Origin: Stutzerimonas stutzeri RCH2
GTDB taxonomy: Bacteria; Pseudomonadota; Gammaproteobacteria; Pseudomonadales; Pseudomonadaceae
Assembly: GCF_000327065.1 (NCBI RefSeq)
Contig: NC_019936.1
Span: forward strand, 806,001-870,000
Direction: 5' to 3'
DNA length: 64,000 nt
Part shown: positions 9,462 through 19,902 of the stretch, one piece after another
Position numbering within the stretch: position 1 is the stretch's first letter
Layout: each line of letters begins with the position of its first letter
Notes under the pieces: model-generated
Told to the model about the DNA's origin: nothing
The model's database searches: none
Seen by the model: the letters and a program-made list of their open reading frames with translations, nothing else
Made by a program: the position numbers and the translations under genes

Positions 9462-9626
9462 TCAGGCGCTCATTGGCAGAGGATGTGGCGCCTGCAGGCG
9501 GCGGCGCAGGGTCTCGACGAAGTTGCGTGCCTCGGCTTCGCTGCGAAAGGTGATGCGCTGGCGATCCAGGCTAACTTGCCAGGCGCTGTCGGGGTAGGGC
9601 GTCAAAGGGCGGACGAGAATGTTCAT
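9462..9626 (-). CDS. Small conserved-looking hypothetical protein (54 aa)
   Basis: The product, MNILVRPLTPYPDSAWQVSL onward, is a 54-residue soluble protein with a predicted beta-hairpin (WQVSLDRQRITFRSEAEARNF) and a C-terminal helix. The start at 9626 is chosen because GAGGAGAT lies just upstream; an ATG ten codons earlier has no such site. I do not recognise a family beyond similar short Pseudomonas proteins, so no function is proposed. It converges with the transporter gene, and its promoter would lie in the short gap before the adenine deaminase gene. Confidence 0.6.
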   Translation of the reverse strand: MNILVRPLTPYPDSAWQVSLDRQRITFRSEAEARNFVETLRRRLQAPHPLPMSA

Positions 9627-9726
9627 GGCGATCTCCTCGTATAGGGGGCGCCGCACAGTCTAGGCACAGCCATGGCCCGCGCGGCGAGCCATGGTGTCGC
9701 AGGTCAGCCTGACGCCGACGAATGGC

Positions 9727-10782
<1,056 letters not shown>

Positions 10783-10880
10783 CTAATGACCCATCCATTG
10801 CCATCAGGGCACTTTGGCGATTAATTGACCAGCGGTCCGCAAGCCAGTTCTGGCGGGCTTTGGCGAGGTTGTTCCCAATG

Positions 10881-10889
10881 TTATCCACA
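10881..10889 (+). promoter_or_regulatory. Perfect DnaA box
   Basis: TTATCCACA matches the strongest consensus DnaA box exactly. A second perfect copy lies 213 bases downstream in the same non-coding region. Confidence 0.6.
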
Positions 10890-10999
10890 AAGTTCTCCAC
10901 GCATTCCGGGCATAACTGAAGGCTGGCAGAACGCAATTGATGGCAAAACGTCATCTCGCGACTGGTCGGTCGAAAAACACGGTAATTCAAGCGTTTAAC

Positions 11000-11019
11000 G
11001 CGCCCCGCGGGGGCGCTTT
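11000..11019 (+). terminator. Terminator-like GC hairpin in non-coding region
   Basis: GCGCCCC (11000-11006) pairs with GGGGCGC (11010-11016) across a 3-base loop, followed by TTTA. It has the form of a short intrinsic terminator, but no gene clearly ends here; it could end an unrecognised small RNA. Confidence 0.35.
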
Positions 11020-11093
11020 AGCTGTGTTGATCAAAAAATGTGCAGTTTTGCCGAGCGCCCGCGGTGAGTGCTTCCCAGGCGGCCATACAATTG

Positions 11094-11128
11094 TTATCCA
11101 CAATTGCGTCCACAGTATTTGTGGGCAA
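11094..11128. promoter_or_regulatory. Cluster of DnaA-box-like sites
   Basis: A perfect TTATCCACA (11094-11102) is followed at once by an inverted pair, TTGCGTCCACA (11104-11114) and TGTGGGCAA (11120-11128, reading TTGCCCACA on the other strand). Three CCACA-type half sites in 35 bases suggest a DnaA-binding locus, but the second and third sites deviate from consensus. Confidence 0.5.
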
Positions 11129-11136
11129 CGCAGGCT

Positions 11137-11724
11137 CTAGTTCAACGCTTGCAGCTGGCTGCGCCCGCGGGTGATATCAGCGAGCAATCTCTGCAGTGGC
11201 TGCAGCTGAGCGGCGGGAAGGGCCAGTTCCAGCGTCGCGCCTTCGGCATCGAAATGCTCGGCTTCCAGCAGCGCCTCGAAGTCCGGCAGGCGTGCCTTGA
11301 ACAGGGCCAGCTCGGCGAAGCGGCAATGGCAGCGGCAGTGCGAGCGCGACACCAGCTCGCTGCGCTCGCCTGCCTGCAGGCACTTCGCCGTGGTGCCGCC
11401 ATAGGCGCGGGCTAGGCCGCCGGTGCCGAGCTTGATGCCACCGAACCAGCGGATAACCACCACCGCGACCCGGTCGAAATCCTGCCCTTCGATGGCGGTG
11501 AGCATCGGCCGACCCGCCGTGCCGCCCGGTTCGCCGTCGTCGCTGAAACGGTACTGATTGCCGATCTTCCAGGCCCAGCAGTTATGCGTAGCGGCGGGAT
11601 CGCTTACCGCCTGGATAAAGGCCAGGGCCTCTTCGGCGCTCTGCACGGGTGCCGCCTTGGCCAGAAAGCGGCTTTTGCTGATGACTTCCAGCAGTTCGCA
11701 GGGCGCGGACAGGGTGAAGGGCAT
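11137..11724 (-). CDS. YigZ/IMPACT family protein
   Basis: The 195-residue cytosolic protein has the UPF0029/IMPACT N-terminal domain, recognised by KSRFLAKAAPVQSAEEAL, the SDDGEPGGTAGRPML motif and the VVIRWFGGIKLGTGGLARAY signature. A C-terminal ferredoxin-like DUF1949 region follows (about 135-195). Bacterial YigZ proteins are widespread; their role is unsettled, and the eukaryotic relative IMPACT regulates GCN2. Length is typical. It is divergent from the copper-storage-like gene. The run of Cys/His in SRSHCRCHCRF (residues about 127-137) is unusual for the family and might bind metal. Confidence 0.9.
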   Translation of the reverse strand: MPFTLSAPCELLEVISKSRFLAKAAPVQSAEEALAFIQAVSDPAATHNCWAWKIGNQYRFSDDGEPGGTAGRPMLTAIEGQDFDRVAVVVIRWFGGIKLGTGGLARAYGGTTAKCLQAGERSELVSRSHCRCHCRFAELALFKARLPDFEALLEAEHFDAEGATLELALPAAQLQPLQRLLADITRGRSQLQALN

Positions 11725-11846
11725 GGCGGTTACGGCGTCGGTGATGGTTTACGGGGTGGCCATTGTAGCGGCGCCGCTGCGGCTGCGCTGCGTCGTGCTG
11801 CATGGCCCGTCCGGCGAACGGATTGAACTTCGATGGATCGTCCAAC

Positions 11847-11861
11847 CCCTACCTAGTAGGG
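11847..11861. promoter_or_regulatory. Palindromic candidate operator upstream of the Cys-rich copper protein
   Basis: CCCTAC (11847-11852) and GTAGGG (11856-11861) form a perfect inverted repeat around CTA, 76 bases before the start of the four-helix Cys-rich gene. A metal-responsive regulator is a fair guess; the arms differ from the CueR operators at 7.1 kb. Confidence 0.4.
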
Positions 11862-11936
11862 CGCGGTTTGCGCGCATGACCTGGAGAAGGTCCCGCCGTA
11901 CCGCATTTCGCTGGCACATCAGATGGAGGAAATTCC

Positions 11937-12266
11937 ATGCTCAATTCCACTTACCAGTCATGCATCCAGGCTTGCTCCAACTGCGCGCTGGTTTGCGAAA
12001 CCTGTGCGGCATCCTGCTTGCGCGAGGACGATGTGAAAATGATGGCGCGCTGCATCGAGCTCGATCGTGACTGCGCCGACATGTGTGCGATCGCGGCAGT
12101 GCTGATGACCCGCGACAGCCCCTATGCGAAAGCCTTCTGCAAACTCTGCGCACAGGTCTGTCGCGATTGCGCCGAGGAATGTGGCAAGCACACACACGAC
12201 CATTGCCAGGCCTGCGCCGAGGCCTGTCGCAAGTGTGCTGAAGAGTGCGAAAAGATGGCTGCCTGA
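11937..12266 (+). CDS. Cytosolic Cys-rich four-helix-bundle copper-storage protein (Csp3-like)
   Basis: This 109-residue protein has 19 cysteines arranged as CxxxCxxC and CxxC repeats along predicted helices (Cys9, 13, 16, 20, 23, 27, 39, 46, 50, 68, 71, 75, 78, 82, 90, 93, 97, 100, 104). This pattern defines the Csp / DUF326 four-helix bundles that load many Cu(I) ions inside the bundle. There is no signal peptide, so it is of the cytosolic Csp3 kind. The start follows AGATGGAGGAAAT, a strong ribosome site. It stands alone between yigZ (divergent) and the zinc-starvation operon (convergent) and probably buffers copper together with CopZ and CopA. Confidence 0.88.
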   Translation: MLNSTYQSCIQACSNCALVCETCAASCLREDDVKMMARCIELDRDCADMCAIAAVLMTRDSPYAKAFCKLCAQVCRDCAEECGKHTHDHCQACAEACRKCAEECEKMAA

Positions 12267-12282
12267 TCGGTCGCCGATTCGC

Positions 12283-12312
12283 AGGGCCGCAGCTGCCGCT
12301 GCCGGCCCTTTT
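12283..12312 (+). terminator. Intrinsic terminator after the Cys-rich copper protein gene
   Basis: AGGGCCG (12283-12289) pairs with CGGCCCT (12303-12309), with partial pairing inside the loop, followed by TTTT. It lies 17 bases after the stop and before the convergent DUF1826 gene. Confidence 0.7.
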
Positions 12313-12315
12313 GCT

Positions 12316-12959
12316 TCACGCCAGCCAGTCCAGCGTCAGGATCAGACGGCGTTCGGTGTTGGTCGCCTGCGGCGAGCGGTGAATGATCCCGGCGCCTTCG
12401 TTACCCAACCACTTCTCCCCCTTGAACAACGCCACGTCGCCAGCGCCAAGCCGCTGGATGGCGGCCGGTTCAGTCGGTTCGGCTGCCGGATCGCCCAGGC
12501 GCCGACGTGGCATGCCACTCTCATGCAGCCATTCGCTCCCTGCGCCGGCATAGGTGCTGATCAGCCTTAGTGGCACGTGATCTACGTGGAAGCGCGGGCA
12601 CATCGGCTTGTCCAGCAGGCGCAGGCGCAGGCCGATGCGCCGGGCATCGACCAAGCAGCTGAACGCCCGCACCAGCCAGGCCACGTCGGCGGCAAAACCG
12701 GCATGGCCGGCGATGTCCCGATAGGCCGCCGCCAGGGTTGGCAGTTGCAGCTCGCTTTCGCCGGTCGGTTCGAGGGTCAGCGATTCGGCCAGCGGCTCGC
12801 CCAGGGCCAGGAGTGTCTCGGCGAACTCGGCAATGTGCAGCGGCAGCTGGCGCTGCCATACCGTGAGGTTGACCCCGTCGCGCAGCGCCTCGCCAAGTAT
12901 CTCCGGAGTGTCGCCCAGCAGCTGGCGCGGCTGCGGGCGGACGATCTGCTGCGCCAGCA

Positions 12960-12960
<1 letters not shown>
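12316..12960 (-). CDS. DUF1826 family protein of the zinc-starvation operon
   Basis: The 214-residue protein matches DUF1826, known mainly as a gene linked to COG0523 GTPases and Zur. Its enzymatic role is unknown. The C-terminal half contains CPRFHVDHVPLRLISTYAG and IIHRSPQATNTERRLILTLD: a HxDH cluster, a distal His and an Arg that resemble the metal-binding arrangement of cupin or 2-oxoglutarate oxygenases. That resemblance is inference from pattern only. Its ATG overlaps the TGA of the GTPase gene by one base (TGATG), so translation is coupled. It is the last gene of the dksA2-GTPase-DUF1826 operon; P. aeruginosa has the same order at PA5536-PA5534. Confidence 0.85.
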
Positions 12961-14162
<1,202 letters not shown>

Positions 14163-14171
14163 GGCAGTCTC

Positions 14172-14576
14172 TCAGGCGGATCGTTGGTGTTTTTCGCGCT
14201 GTTCCTGGCGTTGTTTCGCCTCGATCGACAGCGTCGTGGTGGGGCGCAGTAACAACCGCGGCAGGCCGATCGGCTCGCCGGTTTCGGCGCACCAGCCGTA
14301 TTCGCCACGAGCGATGGCATCCAGCGCGTCGTCGATCTTGTCGAGCAGCTTCTTCTCCCGCTCCAGCACACGCAGTTGCCACTGGCGCTGCTCTTCGGCA
14401 CTGCCGATATCCGCCGGATCGCTGCTTGGCTCGACCTCGCGCAGGGCGTCGAACTCCTCGGCGATGCGGCTCTGCAAATCCTGGCGCTGCCGCAGCAGCA
14501 GGTCGCGGAAGAACGCCTGTTGTTCGGCGTTCATGTACGCCTCGGTGGGTTGGGCGATAAGTTCGGCTTCGGTCAT
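14172..14576 (-). CDS. dksA2: Zinc-independent DksA paralogue DksA2
   Basis: The 134-residue protein acts with ppGpp on RNA polymerase, replacing zinc-finger DksA when zinc is scarce. The coiled-coil arm spans about 18-90 (EQQAFFRDLLLRQRQDLQSR and following), with the DPADIGSAEE tip containing the two Asp-like tip residues. The C-terminal globular domain has only one Cys (Cys96 in GWCAETGEPIG) instead of the four zinc-binding Cys of DksA, so no zinc finger can form. The start at 14576 gives the same length as P. aeruginosa DksA2. A Zur box lies 31 bases upstream. Confidence 0.95.
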   Translation of the reverse strand: MTEAELIAQPTEAYMNAEQQAFFRDLLLRQRQDLQSRIAEEFDALREVEPSSDPADIGSAEEQRQWQLRVLEREKKLLDKIDDALDAIARGEYGWCAETGEPIGLPRLLLRPTTTLSIEAKQRQEQREKHQRSA

Positions 14577-14606
14577 CGGCTGGCACGTGTCGGAAATAAT
14601 GTAGTA

Positions 14607-14619
14607 GTTATAACATAAC
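14607..14619 (-). promoter_or_regulatory. Zur box upstream of dksA2-zigA-DUF1826
   Basis: GTTATAACATAAC, with arms GTTAT and ATAAC, matches the core of gammaproteobacterial Zur operators (GTTATAnTATAAC). Its position just upstream of the operon start supports repression by zinc-loaded Zur. Confidence 0.85.
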
Positions 14620-14794
14620 AATTGAGCTTATGATGCAAGCGCTGTTTGCATGTTGAAACGGCGGACCGGTAAGCGAGTTTTCCCGAGGCAAGAAAAAACC
14701 GCGGCGCGGATCGCGCGGCAGGCTCGGGTGGCAGCCAAACGGTCAGACGTGCCGGGCAGCCCGAAGAAGATGGCAAATTTATCGGTCGGTTGTG

Positions 14795-14806
14795 GACCGT
14801 TTGGTC
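14795..14806. promoter_or_regulatory. Candidate RutR operator upstream of the RutR-like gene
   Basis: GACCGTTTGGTC, within TGGACCGTTTGGTCTGA, resembles the E. coli RutR site (TTGACCAnnTGGTCAA). It lies 130 bases before the GTG start of the RutR-like gene. The rest of the 14577-14935 gap shows no gene; the left end carries the dksA2 promoter and Zur box. Confidence 0.5.
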
Positions 14807-14935
14807 TGAATCGGAGCGCCTGTTTGTGCATGGCGCACGAAGATCGTGCAGCAGCGGCCTGCGGCCTTCGTTGCTCGTGCGCCACATGCTCACCGCGCTA
14901 CAGTAGCGGCTCGTTCGAACCCATCCGGTAATCCC

Positions 14936-15646
14936 GTGACAGATCAACCTCCCGTTCCGCCCCGCAAGCGCCTCACTGCCAGCAAGACACCTCGGCTCAA
15001 GGGCGCAGCTCGCGTACCGAGCGCCAGCGCCCAGGACCGCCGCCTGCGTATGATCGAAAGCAAGCGCGCCAGCATCCTCCAGGCCGCGCTCGAGCTGTTC
15101 TCCCGCTTCGGCCTGCATGGCACCAGCCTCGATCAGGTGGCGACCCAGGCGGATGTCTCCAAGACCAACCTGCTGTACTACTTCGGCAGCAAGGAAGAGC
15201 TGTACACCAGCGTCCTGCGCCAGCTGCTGGAGGTCTGGTTGCAGCCGCTGCAGGCGTTCTCCGTCGAGCAAGACCCGGTCGAGGCGATCCGCGACTACCT
15301 GCGGGTCAAGCTCGAACTCTCCCGCGACCATCCCGCCGAATCGCGGCTGTTCTGCATGGAGATCATGCAGGGCGCGCCTCTGCTGCTGGGCGAGCTGCAG
15401 CAGCCGCTGCACGATCTGGTCGAGAGCAAGGTCGCCGTGATCCAGGCCTGGATCGACGCCGGCACGCTCGCCGCCATTGCGCCGCATCACCTGATCTTCT
15501 CGCTCTGGGCGACCACCCAGCACTACGCCGACTTCCGCGTGCAGGTCGAGGCTGTCGCGGGAAAGACGCTGGATGATCCCGCGTTCTTCGAGGAGACACT
15601 CAAGAGTCTGCAGGCGCTGATACTGGATGGGGTGAGGCCGCGCTGA
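14936..15646 (+). CDS. rutR: TetR-family regulator RutR-like (pyrimidine utilisation)
   Basis: The 236-residue regulator has a basic N-terminal tail (residues 1-45), a TetR helix-turn-helix at about 65-90 (GTSLDQVATQADVSKTNLLYYF) and the YcdC/RutR C-terminal domain, recognised by SRLFCMEIMQGAPLL and HHLIFSLWATTQHYADF. E. coli RutR binds uracil and thymine and represses pyrimidine catabolism genes. The GTG at 14936 is favoured because it follows GGTAATCCC closely and matches the usual N-terminus; an ATG 30 codons earlier is less likely. A RutR-like site precedes it, and another lies before codBA at 37.9 kb. Confidence 0.85.
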   Translation: MTDQPPVPPRKRLTASKTPRLKGAARVPSASAQDRRLRMIESKRASILQAALELFSRFGLHGTSLDQVATQADVSKTNLLYYFGSKEELYTSVLRQLLEVWLQPLQAFSVEQDPVEAIRDYLRVKLELSRDHPAESRLFCMEIMQGAPLLLGELQQPLHDLVESKVAVIQAWIDAGTLAAIAPHHLIFSLWATTQHYADFRVQVEAVAGKTLDDPAFFEETLKSLQALILDGVRPR

Positions 15647-15754
15647 GTAGCCAGCTGAAGCGGCACTCGCGGCTTGCGCGCACGGCCGCTGGCGTCTGTA
15701 CTGGCTTGCTAGCGGCGCCGGCCCGGTTGGTCGGCGCGCCAGTGGAGCGTCCCT

Positions 15755-16129
15755 ATGAACCCGAGATTCCTGCCTGGCCGAAATATGGCGATGAAGGTGC
15801 CCACCCATGAGTACACCAGCACCGTTGCCTTCTACCGCGAAACCCTGAGGCTGAAGGAGCTGACACCGAACGACGCGGATGACGAACAGACACCGCGCTT
15901 CGAATTCGGCGACAAGGTGCTCTGGCTCGATCGCGTTGCGGGCATCAGCCAGGCGGAAATCTGGTTGGAAATCGTGACCGACGATCTGGACGCTGCTTCG
16001 GCCTTTCTGCAACAGCAGCATTGCGCCCGTCGCGACGAAATCGAACCTCTGCCTGACGGGTTCCGCGCGTTCTGGATCTCCAGCCCGGCCAATATCATTC
16101 ATCTGATCTCCGAGCAGAAACCGTCCTGA
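15755..16129 (+). CDS. VOC (glyoxalase/bleomycin-resistance) family protein
   Basis: The 124-residue single-domain protein has the vicinal-oxygen-chelate fold: TSTVAFYRETLRLKEL (first strand-helix unit), FEFGDKVLWLDRV, AEIWLEIVTDDLDAASAFL and PDGFRAFWISSPANIIHLIS. Metal ligands typical of active glyoxalases are poorly conserved, so the reaction cannot be named. An in-frame ATG at 15788 (MAMKVPTHEY) is an alternative start that drops the first eleven residues. It lies between the RutR-like gene and a convergent transporter, with no obvious operon partner. Confidence 0.75.
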   Translation: MNPRFLPGRNMAMKVPTHEYTSTVAFYRETLRLKELTPNDADDEQTPRFEFGDKVLWLDRVAGISQAEIWLEIVTDDLDAASAFLQQQHCARRDEIEPLPDGFRAFWISSPANIIHLISEQKPS

Positions 16130-16151
16130 ACACGCCTCCGTCTGCGCAGCG

Positions 16152-17333
16152 TTACGCCGCCTGCCTTTGCCGATAGCCCTGCGCGACCTGCAGCAGCACC
16201 ACCAGTGTCACGATGGGCAGCAGCCCGATGTTCACTGCCGCCCATCCGGCCTGAGCGATCAGTGCGCCGGAGGCGAACGACATCGCGGCCGCGACGCTGC
16301 CGTTACTCAGCTCCATCAGGCCCTGCGCCCGGGCGCGTTCGCTTGCGGCATGGCCCTGGCCTAGCTGGGTGGTGCCGGCGACCAGCATCAGGTTCCAGCC
16401 GATGCCTAGCAGGCAGCTGCTGAGCAGGAAGTGCCAGTGGCTGATGCCGAGCAGGGCGACCACTGCGCTGACGATCAGCAGTCCTCCGCCAAGGCAGGCG
16501 ACCAGCCGGCAGCCGAAGCGATCCACCAGCAGTCCGGCGACGAACGCCGGGAGGAACATGCCGAGCATGTGCCACTGGATGACCTGGCCGCTGGCCTGCA
16601 GGTCCAGACCTTCGCCATGCATCGCCAGGGGCGTGGCGTTCATCACCAGGATCATCAGACCGTGGCCGGCAGCGGTGGTCAGCACCGCGGCGCGAATGGT
16701 CGGCCGCGCCAGCAGTGTCTGCCAACTGACTGCTGGCAGGGCGGTCTGATCGCCGGGCGTTCCGCTGCTTGCCGGCAATCCAGCAAGCACCAGCACGCCC
16801 AGCGCCGCGAGGCTGGCGATCAACAGATAGGTGCCGGCGAAGGGAACGCTGGCGAGATCACGCGCCATGTGGCCGAGTGTGGGCGCGATCAGCGCGGCCA
16901 GCACGCCACCGCCGATCACGCAGGCGGTGGCACGCCCTTTGAAGGCTTCGCTCACCGCTTCCAGCGCGGCGAAGCGGTAGTACATCGCCGAGGCCTGGTA
17001 GGCGCCGATGGGCAGAGCGCCGAGACAGAGCAGGGTGAAGCTGTCGAGCCAGAGCGACAGCGCGCTGATCAGTCCGCCCAACACGCCGGCCAACGCACCG
17101 ATGAGAAAGCCGGCGCGCCGGCCGCAGCGCTGCATCAGCCCCGCCAGTGGTTGCAGGGCGAGCAGGCCGCCAAGCATCAGCAGGGCCAGCGGCAGGGTGG
17201 CGAGACCGGCCGCCGGCGCCAGGCGCAGCCCGACGATGGAGGTGAAGATGATCCCGGTCATCGAGCAGGACCAGAACAGCGCCTGGGCGATGAACAGGCG
17301 CAGGACCTGAGGGTTGCTGAACAATAGGTGCAT
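16152..17333 (-). CDS. MFS transporter (YfcJ/YbfB-like permease)
   Basis: The 393-residue protein has about twelve predicted membrane helices. The loop after helix 2 is LAGLMQRCGRRAGFLIG, a degenerate MFS motif A, and a second half starts near RPTIRAAVLTTAAGHGLMILV. No substrate can be assigned. It ends convergently to the VOC gene and follows the GlxA-type AraC regulator gene on the same strand after a 99-base gap, so it could be that regulator's target. Confidence 0.82.
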   Translation of the reverse strand: MHLLFSNPQVLRLFIAQALFWSCSMTGIIFTSIVGLRLAPAAGLATLPLALLMLGGLLALQPLAGLMQRCGRRAGFLIGALAGVLGGLISALSLWLDSFTLLCLGALPIGAYQASAMYYRFAALEAVSEAFKGRATACVIGGGVLAALIAPTLGHMARDLASVPFAGTYLLIASLAALGVLVLAGLPASSGTPGDQTALPAVSWQTLLARPTIRAAVLTTAAGHGLMILVMNATPLAMHGEGLDLQASGQVIQWHMLGMFLPAFVAGLLVDRFGCRLVACLGGGLLIVSAVVALLGISHWHFLLSSCLLGIGWNLMLVAGTTQLGQGHAASERARAQGLMELSNGSVAAAMSFASGALIAQAGWAAVNIGLLPIVTLVVLLQVAQGYRQRQAA

Positions 17334-17432
17334 GGCGAGGCCCCTTGAGGGTGATGAGCGGGCACAGCGCTGCCTGGCGATAAGCCGGGCGAGCTGTGAA
17401 CGGTGAGTGGTGAGTGAGGTTCGGACGAAGCG

Positions 17433-18422
17433 TCAGCCGAAGCGCTGATAGAAGTCCCGCGGGCTGACCGACAGGTGTTTCTGGAAGCTGCGTCTGAGGT
17501 TTTCCGGATGGCCGAAGCCGGTCAGCCGCGCCACCGTCGCGATTGAGGCCTGGGCGTCGAGCAGCAGATTGCGCGCGGCTTCCAGGCGCACCCGTTCGAT
17601 GTACTGGCCCGGCCCCATGCCGGTTTCCTGGCTGAACAGACGGCACAGGGTGCGCGGCGTCATATGCGCCTGGGCGGCCAGCGCCTCGATGGACAGATCG
17701 TCGCCCAGGTGCCCGGGAATCCATTCCAGCAGCGCGGCAAGACGCGCCACGCCGCCACTCGGCGCCGTCAGCATCGGGCTGAACTGGGTCTGCCCACCCG
17801 GCCGGCGCAGAAACATCACCAGCCGCTGCGCAACCGAAAGCGCCAACGCGCGGCCGAGATCGGCCTCGACCAACGCCAGCGCCAGGTCGATGCCCGCCGT
17901 GACGCCCGCCGAGCTGAACAGATGCGCCGCCTGCGGATCGGTCGGGTCATAGGTGTGCAACCGGTCACCCTGCACCTCGATGGCTGGGTACGTGCCCAGC
18001 GCAGCGAGGTCCGCCCAGTGCGTGGTCGCCTTGCGTCCATCGAACAGCCCGGCCTCGGCCAGGATCAGCGCGCCGGAACAGACCGAGCCCAGGCGCCGCA
18101 CCCTGGGTTCGGCGGCCCGCAGCCAGTCGAGCAGCGGTTGGTCGTGCTTCTGCGAATTCACGCCGACACCGCCCGGAACCAGCAAGGTATCCAGCGTGGC
18201 CGGATCGCACACGGCCCAGCTCGCATCCGCCACCAGCTTCAGCCCCGCCGAGGTGGCGACCGGGCCGACGCTGGCAGCGAGCAGCATCAGCTCGTAATGT
18301 CTCGGCAGGCCCTGACGCTGCCGCTCGACATTGGCCGAGGCGAACACCTGCATCGGGCCGGTGACATCGAGGCTCATCACATCCGGGTAGATCAGGCAGG
18401 CGACGGTGCGGGTGGCGTCCAT
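17433..18422 (-). CDS. GlxA-family transcriptional regulator (DJ-1/PfpI domain plus AraC helix-turn-helix)
   Basis: The 329-residue regulator has an N-terminal DJ-1/PfpI-like domain (about 8-190), with the nucleophile-elbow Cys in LGSVCSGALILAEAGLFDGR and the usual ATTHW that follows, and a C-terminal AraC domain (about 225-325) with two helix-turn-helix units (LSIEALAAQAHMTPRTLCRLF and SIATVARLTGFGHPENLRRSF). Members control catabolic operons for amines, nitriles or amino acid derivatives; the ligand here is unknown. The start at 18422 (MDATRTVACLIYPDV) fits the family better than the frame opening 30 codons earlier. The downstream MFS gene is a plausible target. Confidence 0.9.
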   Translation of the reverse strand: MDATRTVACLIYPDVMSLDVTGPMQVFASANVERQRQGLPRHYELMLLAASVGPVATSAGLKLVADASWAVCDPATLDTLLVPGGVGVNSQKHDQPLLDWLRAAEPRVRRLGSVCSGALILAEAGLFDGRKATTHWADLAALGTYPAIEVQGDRLHTYDPTDPQAAHLFSSAGVTAGIDLALALVEADLGRALALSVAQRLVMFLRRPGGQTQFSPMLTAPSGGVARLAALLEWIPGHLGDDLSIEALAAQAHMTPRTLCRLFSQETGMGPGQYIERVRLEAARNLLLDAQASIATVARLTGFGHPENLRRSFQKHLSVSPRDFYQRFG

Positions 18423-18527
18423 GGTGCAGCTCTCAGGGTGGATGCCTGCAGTCTGCTGCCGAGGCGCCGCTGTCGCAATGACAAGGTTCCCACGGATCTT
18501 GCCAATGCACATATTCCTGGCTCAGTT

Positions 18528-18681
18528 AAAATCTAGATATTGACATTTATCGATATGAGGTCGACGATCGGTTTCTTGTCGCAGTTGCGGTATACCCGAC
18601 TGCACAGCCCTCACGGGGCGGTACTCACATTCGGTGAGGCAGCCTCCATCATTTAATATCTAGAATTCACGATATCTAAAT
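18528..18681. promoter_or_regulatory. AT-rich region with repeated ATATCTA motifs upstream of the old yellow enzyme gene
   Basis: The motif ATATCTA occurs three times: inverted at 18534-18540, direct at 18656-18662 and at 18672-18678 (16 bases apart), embedded in palindromic AATCTAGATATT-like sequence. The last copy ends 12 bases before the gene start. This is a likely operator for the ArsR-family protein encoded downstream of the reductase. Confidence 0.5.
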
Positions 18682-18689
18682 CTTACGTT

Positions 18690-19814
18690 ATGAATCATAA
18701 AGCTCTTTTTACACCTGCCTCGCTTGGTTCCTTCACGCTACGTAACCGCATCGTGCTGCCACCGCTGACACGCTCGCGCAGCTCGCAACCGGGCAATATT
18801 CCAAACGCCGTAATGGCGACCTACTACCAGCAACGTGCCAGTGCAGGCTTCATGGTGACGGAAGGCATTCAGATCGAGCCGCGAGGCCAGGGATATGCCT
18901 GGACGCCCGGGATCCACAGCCCTGAGCAGGTCGAAGGCTGGAAGGCCGTTACCCAGGCGGTGCACGCTGAGGGCGGCGTGATTTTCGCCCAGCTCTGGCA
19001 TGTCGGCCGTGTCTCGCACACCTCGCTGCAACCCGGTGGTGCGCAACCTGTTGCGCCGTCCGCCATTGCGGCGACCAACGTCAAAGTCTTTATCGAAACG
19101 GGACCGGGCGAGGGCGCGCTGGTCGAGCCCTCGATGCCGCGGGCGCTGTCCAATGCCGAAGTCAAAGAGCTGGTACAGCTCTATGCCGAGGCCGCACGCA
19201 ACGCGATGGAAGCAGGCTTCGATGGCATCGAGATTCACTGCGCCAACGGCTACCTGGTCAATCAGTTCATTTCCGCCCACACCAATCGCAGGACTGACGA
19301 ATACGGCGGTTCGCTGCAGAACCGACTGCGTTTTATGCACGAAGCGGTCCAGGCGATAGCCGACGCCATCGGTGCCGAGCGCGTGGGGGTTCGCTTTGCG
19401 CCGCTGTTCGCCAGTACGGATGAGGAGCGCGTCTACCTTGGCCTGGTGGAGCAAGACCCGCATGAGACCTACATCGAAGCGGTGAAGATTCTGCAAACCA
19501 TCGGCGTCGCGTACGTATCACTGGCCGAGGCCGATTGGGACACCGCGCCCGAACTGCCCAGCAGTTTCAGAGAGGCGGTTCGTGCGGCGTTCAACGGCGC
19601 GATCATCTACGCAGGCAAGTACACCCCGGAGCGCGCCACCGCGGCGATCGAAGCCGGTTGGGCGGACCTGATCGCCTTCGGCCGTCCGTTCATTGCCAAC
19701 CCGGACCTGCCGGCGCGCATTGCCCGTGGCTGGCCTATGAACCCGCTGGATGCCAGCAGCATGTACGGCGGCACCGAAAAGGGTTACATCGACTACCCGG
19801 TGCACGCGCACTGA
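18690..19814 (+). CDS. Old yellow enzyme family flavin ene-reductase (NemA-like)
   Basis: The 374-residue FMN-dependent NAD(P)H:enone oxidoreductase has an (alpha/beta)8 barrel. Visible motifs are NRIVLPPLTRSR, the HVGRVSH segment, the substrate-activating His/Asn pair in GIEIHCANGYLVNQFISAHTN, GGSLQNRLRF, and the phosphate-binding LIAFGRPFIANPDLP near the C-terminus. Such enzymes reduce activated alkenes, N-ethylmaleimide, nitrate esters or quinones. The exact substrate is unknown. A repeated motif just upstream and an ArsR-type gene 88 bases downstream suggest a two-gene electrophile-response unit. Confidence 0.92.
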   Translation: MNHKALFTPASLGSFTLRNRIVLPPLTRSRSSQPGNIPNAVMATYYQQRASAGFMVTEGIQIEPRGQGYAWTPGIHSPEQVEGWKAVTQAVHAEGGVIFAQLWHVGRVSHTSLQPGGAQPVAPSAIAATNVKVFIETGPGEGALVEPSMPRALSNAEVKELVQLYAEAARNAMEAGFDGIEIHCANGYLVNQFISAHTNRRTDEYGGSLQNRLRFMHEAVQAIADAIGAERVGVRFAPLFASTDEERVYLGLVEQDPHETYIEAVKILQTIGVAYVSLAEADWDTAPELPSSFREAVRAAFNGAIIYAGKYTPERATAAIEAGWADLIAFGRPFIANPDLPARIARGWPMNPLDASSMYGGTEKGYIDYPVHAH

Positions 19815-19902
19815 GTCGGCGTGCGTGCACGGCCGTGGCGTGCACGCAGCCAGCACCGACAAAGTATCGTAAGATCGCGAAAACCCATTACCTGCCGCGG
19901 AT

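Noticed and set aside
14573..16102. A 509-codon open frame on the minus strand
   Set aside because: It covers the RutR-like and VOC genes, which have clear motifs on the plus strand, as well as the Zur and RutR sites.
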